DNA of 9,448 bases. Origin: Candidatus Rokuibacteriota bacterium (lineage in GTDB: Bacteria; Methylomirabilota; Methylomirabilia; Rokubacteriales; CSP1-6). Of this stretch, positions 5,866 to 9,448 are shown piece by piece. The DNA lies in NCBI GenBank assembly GCA_016206385.1, contig JACQRS010000051.1, positions 1 to 9,448 of the forward strand, read 5' to 3'. How positions within the stretch are numbered: the first letter of the stretch is position 1; the number at the start of each line of letters is the position of its first letter. Made by a program: the position numbers and the translations under genes. Below the pieces are notes generated by a model. It was not told the DNA's origin, did no database searches, and was given only the letters and a program-made list of their open reading frames with translations.

Positions 5866-6776
5866 CCGGCCACCTGCGGCGCGATCTCGGCCTGGAACCG
5901 CTCCATGGTCCTGAGGACCGAGTCCAGCGTCTCGCGTCCCAGCTCGGGGAGGCCGTAGAAGAGGTCCAGGTTCATGTAGCTGACCCCCACCTCCCGGTAG
6001 CGCTGGAGGCTCTTCACGATGTAGTCCACGGAGGCCGTCATCGGGTACTTCTCCGTCCACGCCTCCCTCCGGTCGTGGATCTGGACGTGGCCGCGGAGGC
6101 AGATGGTGAGCGCGGAGGGGTCGCGCCCGTACTCTCGGGCGAACTTCTGAAACGTGGGGATCGCAACCGCCAGCTCGTCGGGAGTGGAGAAGTTCGGGTG
6201 CCAGCCGTCCCCCAGCTCGGCGGCGCGCCGCATGGCGCCCTCGCTCTTGCCGCCGACCCAGATCGGCGGGTGGGGCGCCTGTCTGGGGCGAGGCAGAAAG
6301 CTGACCTTGGAGAATCTGTGATATTTGCCGTCGAAGGCCGGGCGGTCAGAGGTCCAGATGGTCTTCATGATCCTGAGCGACTCTGTCGCGCGGGCGCCGC
6401 GCTCCCTGAAGGGCACGGAGAGCGCCTCGAATTCCTCCTGGCACCAGCCGGTCCCGACCCCGAAGATGACCCGGCCGTCGGAGAGCTGGTCGATAGTGGC
6501 GATGGCCTTGGCGACGAAGAGCGGGTTCCGGTAGGGGAGGATGAGGACGCTGGTGCCCAGGCGGATCCTGGAGGTGTGCGCCGCCACGTAGGCAAGGATT
6601 GAGAGCGGCTCGTAGAAGACCGCGCCGAAGCGCGGGACGTACGGCTCGGGCACGCCGATGTGGTCGGTCACCCAGATGGAGTCGTAGCCCAGCTCCTCGG
6701 CCCGGCGGGCCACTCGCAGAATCGCGTCCTTCGAGGGGAACGTGGCGAAGTGGGGCAGGTTGATCCCGAACTTCAT
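5862..6776 (-). CDS. LLM-class flavin oxidoreductase, probably F420-dependent
   Basis: This 304-residue enzyme is a luciferase-like TIM-barrel oxidoreductase; members use F420H2 or FMNH2 for hydride transfer or monooxygenation of small organics. Visible family features are MKFGINLPHF at the N-terminus (strand 1), EELGYDSIWVTDH (27-39), the cofactor-region motif GVGTGWCQEEFEAL (106-119), PIWVGGKSEG (171-180) and RAAELGDGWHP (184-194). The GVGxGW motif is typical of members annotated as F420-dependent. The ATG at 6776 follows the crotonase stop by one base and has AAGGGG seven bases upstream; the open frame continues to 7007 inside the crotonase gene, which is not credible. Its stop overlaps the dehalogenase-like gene's start. 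F420 use is inferred from family; no F420 biosynthesis gene is present here. Confidence 0.9.
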   Translation of the reverse strand: MKFGINLPHFATFPSKDAILRVARRAEELGYDSIWVTDHIGVPEPYVPRFGAVFYEPLSILAYVAAHTSRIRLGTSVLILPYRNPLFVAKAIATIDQLSDGRVIFGVGTGWCQEEFEALSVPFRERGARATESLRIMKTIWTSDRPAFDGKYHRFSKVSFLPRPRQAPHPPIWVGGKSEGAMRRAAELGDGWHPNFSTPDELAVAIPTFQKFAREYGRDPSALTICLRGHVQIHDRREAWTEKYPMTASVDYIVKSLQRYREVGVSYMNLDLFYGLPELGRETLDSVLRTMERFQAEIAPQVAG

Positions 6777-6777
6777 G

Positions 6778-7566
6778 CTAGCGCCCCTTGAAGGTCGGGG
6801 TCTTCTTCTGGGCGAAGGCGGTGACCCCTTCCTTGAAATCCTCGGTCTTGCCCATGGCGGCAATCTCCTGGGCCTCGTGCTCCATCTGGGTCTCGAGGCT
6901 CTCCTGCTCGGAGAGCAGGATGAGGCGCTTGGCGTGACCGAGCGCCACAGTGGGGCCCTGGGCCAGCTCGCGCGCCAGCTCAGCGGCGGCTTTGAGCGCG
7001 TCGCCATCCGGGACCACCCGGTTCACGATCCCCCACTCGAGGGCGTCCCGGGCCGTCAGGACGCGATTGGTGTAGATCAGCTCCAGCGCCCGACGGATCC
7101 CCACCACGCGCGGGAGGAAATAGGTGGAGGAGCCGTCGGGGGTGGCGCCGATCCTGGAGTAGGCCATCGTGAACCGCGCCGACTCGGCGGCGACCACGAG
7201 GTCTGACGCCAGGGTGAGGCTCATCCCCGCGCCGGCGGCCACCCCGTTGATGGCGGCCACGACCGGCTTCGGCATCCGCGCCATCCGGGAGACAGCCGCA
7301 TGGATGGGCGTCGTCAGGCGTTTCAGGTGGTAGCCGATCCGGTCCAGGTTCTGGACGAAGCTCTTCACATCGCCGCCCGCGCAAAAGGCCTTCCCCGCGC
7401 CGGTCAGGACCAGGGCCCGGACGCCCGGATCCTCGTCGCACTCGAGGATGGCCAGGTGCAGCTCCTCGGCCATGGCTTCATTCACCGCGTTGTAGGCCTC
7501 GGGGCGGTTGAGCGTGATGGTGCAGACCTGGTCTTTCACTTCGACAACGAGCGTCTCATACGCCAT
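6778..7566 (-). CDS. Crotonase-family protein (annotates as enoyl-CoA hydratase; PaaG/isomerase-like active site)
   Basis: This 262-residue protein of the crotonase fold acts on an acyl-CoA thioester. The oxyanion-hole segments are FCAGGDVKSF (61-70) and GVAAGAGMSL (108-117), and the CoA-facing N-terminal LNRPEAYNAV is intact. The two glutamates that define true enoyl-CoA hydratases (Glu144 and Glu164 in the rat enzyme) align with Ser116 and Tyr136 here. Instead Asp144, in IGATPDGSSTYFLP, sits where dienoyl-CoA isomerase, PaaG and 4-chlorobenzoyl-CoA dehalogenase carry their catalytic aspartate. A double-bond isomerase or another crotonase reaction is therefore more likely than hydration. The alignment was done by eye. 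The ATG at 7566 has GGAGGG seven bases upstream. The gene lies 37 bases after the alpha/beta hydrolase gene and one base before the flavin oxidoreductase start. Confidence 0.92.
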   Translation of the reverse strand: MAYETLVVEVKDQVCTITLNRPEAYNAVNEAMAEELHLAILECDEDPGVRALVLTGAGKAFCAGGDVKSFVQNLDRIGYHLKRLTTPIHAAVSRMARMPKPVVAAINGVAAGAGMSLTLASDLVVAAESARFTMAYSRIGATPDGSSTYFLPRVVGIRRALELIYTNRVLTARDALEWGIVNRVVPDGDALKAAAELARELAQGPTVALGHAKRLILLSEQESLETQMEHEAQEIAAMGKTEDFKEGVTAFAQKKTPTFKGR

Positions 7567-7603
7567 GACCGTTCCCTCCGGCGTTCGCGATTGTCACCGT
7601 CTC

Positions 7604-8422
7604 TCAGCCACGATAGATCTGGTTCAGGAACTCGCTCACCGCCGCGTTGAAGGTGGTCGGGTCCTCCAGGTTGGTCATGTGGCCGACTCCCTTGATGATG
7701 ACGTGCTCGGAGCCGGCAATGACGTCGCCCATGAAACGGTGGACTTTCACGCACGGCTCGTCGTGCTCCCCCACGATCAGCAAGGTGGGAATCCGAAGCT
7801 GTCGAAGCTTCGGCTCCAGCGAGTAGATCGTGGGCCGGCGCGCGAGGACCCCGCGAAGGGTGTGAGCCAGCCCCCGCGCCCGATGCGTGGTCACGAGCGA
7901 GCGCATCAGCCGGGCGGCGTCTGGGCCCTGGGACACATACCGGGCTACCAAGGGGTGAGCCGTGATCACGTCGGCGAAGGCCTCGATCCCGTCGCGCTCG
8001 AGGAGCCGGGCCCATTCCTGGCAGGTGCTAACCCATTCCTCGGTGTTGTCGGAGCCCGCCCCCGTGTCGCAGACGATCAGGCCGTCCACCACGTCCGGAT
8101 AGGAGAGGGCGAGGTTCAGGGCGATGTTGCCTCCCATAGAGAGGCCCCCGACGACGGCTCGGGAGATCCGCAGAGAGTCGAGGAGCCTGCGGAGGTCTTC
8201 GACCGAAATCAGCTGGGAGTACGCGTCGGGTCGCTCCGGCACGTCCGACGCGCCGTGACCCCGGACATCGTACGCGATTACCCGGTGGCGACCGGCCAGG
8301 GCCGCCACCTGTGGGTCCCACATCCTGAGGCCGCAGCTAAAGCCGTGCGCCCAGATGAGCGCCCGGCCCCGCCCGGTCTCCTCGTAGTAGAGCGAGATCC
8401 CGTTCACCCTGGCCATCGGCAT
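7604..8422 (-). CDS. Alpha/beta hydrolase, 3-oxoadipate enol-lactonase-like
   Basis: This 272-residue hydrolase has a complete Ser-Asp-His triad: Ser95 in the nucleophile elbow GLSMGG (93-98), Asp221 in GEHDEPC, and His248 in GVGHM. HGFSCG (26-31) forms the oxyanion region and YDVRGHGASD (51-60) is the usual strand-4 segment. The overall pattern is like PcaD-type enol-lactonases and related C-C or ester hydrolases; the true substrate is not evident. The ATG at 8422 is chosen because GGAG lies seven bases upstream; a second ATG two codons later (8416) is possible, and the frame further upstream overlaps the aldehyde dehydrogenase end without family resemblance. It starts 46 bases after the dehydrogenase stop, the largest gap in the block. 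Confidence 0.9.
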   Translation of the reverse strand: MPMARVNGISLYYEETGRGRALIWAHGFSCGLRMWDPQVAALAGRHRVIAYDVRGHGASDVPERPDAYSQLISVEDLRRLLDSLRISRAVVGGLSMGGNIALNLALSYPDVVDGLIVCDTGAGSDNTEEWVSTCQEWARLLERDGIEAFADVITAHPLVARYVSQGPDAARLMRSLVTTHRARGLAHTLRGVLARRPTIYSLEPKLRQLRIPTLLIVGEHDEPCVKVHRFMGDVIAGSEHVIIKGVGHMTNLEDPTTFNAAVSEFLNQIYRG

Positions 8423-8468
8423 TGCACGTCTCCCCGATCTCCGCGCGAGTGATCCGTACAGAGTCCTC

Positions 8469-9448
8469 TCAGGACAAATCCACCCAGACCGTCTTGACCT
8501 CGGTGTAGAGCTCGATGCCTGCCGCGCCGAGCTCTCTTCCGAACCCGGACTCCTTGAACCCACCGAACGGCAGCGCCGCATCGTAGAGGTTGTAGGCGTT
8601 CACCCACACCGTGCCCGCCCGGATCGCCCGCGCGGCGCGGAGCGCCTTGGCCACATCGCGGGTCCACACGGCCGCGGCCAGCCCGTAGGTGGTGGTGTTC
8701 CCCTCGGCGATCCCCTCCTCCAGGTCCTTGAACGTGATCACCGAGAGGACCGGGCCGAAGATCTCCTCGCGCGCGATCTTCATCCGGTTCGACACCTGGT
8801 CGAAGATGGTGGGCTCGATGAAGTAGCCCTTGCCGCTCTCCACCTTGGCACGGCCGCCCCCCGCCGCCAGGCGCGCGCCCTCCTTCTTCCCGGCCTCGAT
8901 GTAGGAGAGCACCGTCTCCATCTGCTGGGCCGAGACCACCGGGCCCATCCGGGTCGCTTTGTCCATGGGATCGCCCACCTTGAGGCCCTTGACCCGCTCG
9001 GTGAGCTTGGTCATGAACTCATCGTGGATCTGCTCCTCCAGGAAGAGCCGGGAGCCGGCAGCGCAGACCTCTCCCTTGTTGTAGAAGATGCCTGTCATCG
9101 CCCCCTTCACGGCCGCCTCCGTGTCGGCATCGGCGAAGACAATGTTGGGGGATTTGCCGCCGAGCTCGAGTGAAACGCGCTTCAAGGTCCCCGCCGCCTC
9201 CCTCATGATCTGCTTGCCGACTTCGGTGGAGCCCGTGAAGGCGATCTTATCCACCCCCGGATGGCGCACCAGGGCCATGCCCACCTTGGAGCCCGGGCCC
9301 GTGACCACATTGAACACGCCCTCGGGAAGCCCCGCCTCCTGGCAGAGCTCGGCGAATCTGAGCGCTGTGAGCGGAGTGAGCGAGGCAGGTTTCAGCTCGA
9401 CTGTATTTCCGGCTGCCAAGGCCGGGGCGATCTTCCACGAGGCGAGGA
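8469..9448 (-). CDS. NAD(P)-dependent aldehyde dehydrogenase (C-terminal two-thirds, 5' end outside window)
   Basis: The fragment codes for 325 residues up to the TGA at 8469-8471; complete members are about 480-500, so roughly the first 160 residues are missing because the window ends, not because the gene is broken. The family oxidises an aldehyde to a carboxylate. Seen in order: SWKIAPALAAGNTVELKPAS (cofactor lysine), FTGSTEVGKQI (Rossmann loop), LELGGKSPN with the general-base Glu (fragment residue 94), NKGEVCAAGSR with the catalytic Cys (residue 128), EEIFGPVLSV, and PFGGFKESGFGRE near the end. All key residues are intact. It is the first visible gene of the minus-strand block; the promoter must lie to the right of the window or further upstream. 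Confidence 0.95.
   Translation of the reverse strand, partial: LASWKIAPALAAGNTVELKPASLTPLTALRFAELCQEAGLPEGVFNVVTGPGSKVGMALVRHPGVDKIAFTGSTEVGKQIMREAAGTLKRVSLELGGKSPNIVFADADTEAAVKGAMTGIFYNKGEVCAAGSRLFLEEQIHDEFMTKLTERVKGLKVGDPMDKATRMGPVVSAQQMETVLSYIEAGKKEGARLAAGGGRAKVESGKGYFIEPTIFDQVSNRMKIAREEIFGPVLSVITFKDLEEGIAEGNTTTYGLAAAVWTRDVAKALRAARAIRAGTVWVNAYNLYDAALPFGGFKESGFGRELGAAGIELYTEVKTVWVDLS

Noticed and set aside
6902..6920. An 8-bp hairpin (TCCTGCTC/GAGCAGGA, 3-base loop)
   Set aside because: It lies inside the crotonase coding region in sequence explained by the SEQESL codons; there is no T-run and no gene boundary nearby.
7792..7813. A 7-bp inverted repeat (CCGAAGC/GCTTCGG)
   Set aside because: It is inside the alpha/beta hydrolase gene and arises from the repeated Leu-Arg codons there; it is not at a regulatory position.

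Overview
This is GC-rich, gene-dense bacterial DNA. Its mix of genes (TctC/Bug-type solute-binding protein, lone CoxL-like molybdenum hydroxylase subunit, F420-type luciferase-like oxidoreductase, crotonase, several alpha/beta hydrolases) resembles uncultured soil and subsurface lineages such as Rokubacteria/Methylomirabilota or deltaproteobacteria-like groups. That placement is inference from gene content; there is no rRNA or other marker in the window.

Layout. On the plus strand, positions 1-152 hold the last 49 codons of an unidentified protein and 182-1156 a complete tripartite tricarboxylate transporter-type periplasmic binding protein. They converge with a block of nine minus-strand genes filling 1176-9448. 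In transcription order (right to left) these are: an aldehyde dehydrogenase (cut by the window end), an alpha/beta hydrolase, a crotonase-fold enzyme, a luciferase-like flavin oxidoreductase, a haloalkane dehalogenase-like hydrolase, two small secreted proteins, a glutaredoxin-DinB fusion protein, and a CoxL/xanthine dehydrogenase-type molybdopterin subunit. Gaps run from a 4-base overlap to 46 bases, so the block looks like one operon. No gene-free stretch exceeds 50 bases, and no RNA genes, mobile elements or CRISPR arrays were seen.

Main discovery. The glutaredoxin-DinB gene is interrupted near its 5' end by an in-frame TGA at 4200-4198 (minus strand). That TGA falls exactly on the first cysteine of the glutaredoxin CxxC active site (RPG-[TGA]-SSC-AKTRE). 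The frame is open and glutaredoxin-like on both sides. A hairpin 14 nt after the TGA has a 6-bp perfect stem and a G-rich loop (GGAGGUGCU), which fits a bacterial SECIS element. I conclude the gene most likely encodes a 249-residue selenoprotein, with Sec12-x-x-Cys15 in a glutaredoxin domain fused to a DinB-type metal-binding helical bundle. Gene callers would truncate it to start at 4173 and lose the active site.

How the genes may work together. Dehalogenase/hydrolases, flavin oxidoreductase, aldehyde dehydrogenase, molybdenum hydroxylase and a CoA-thioester crotonase together suggest oxidative breakdown of a small organic, possibly halogenated, compound. The selenoprotein could supply thiol-redox or thiol-transfer chemistry. 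The pathway and substrate are inference only.
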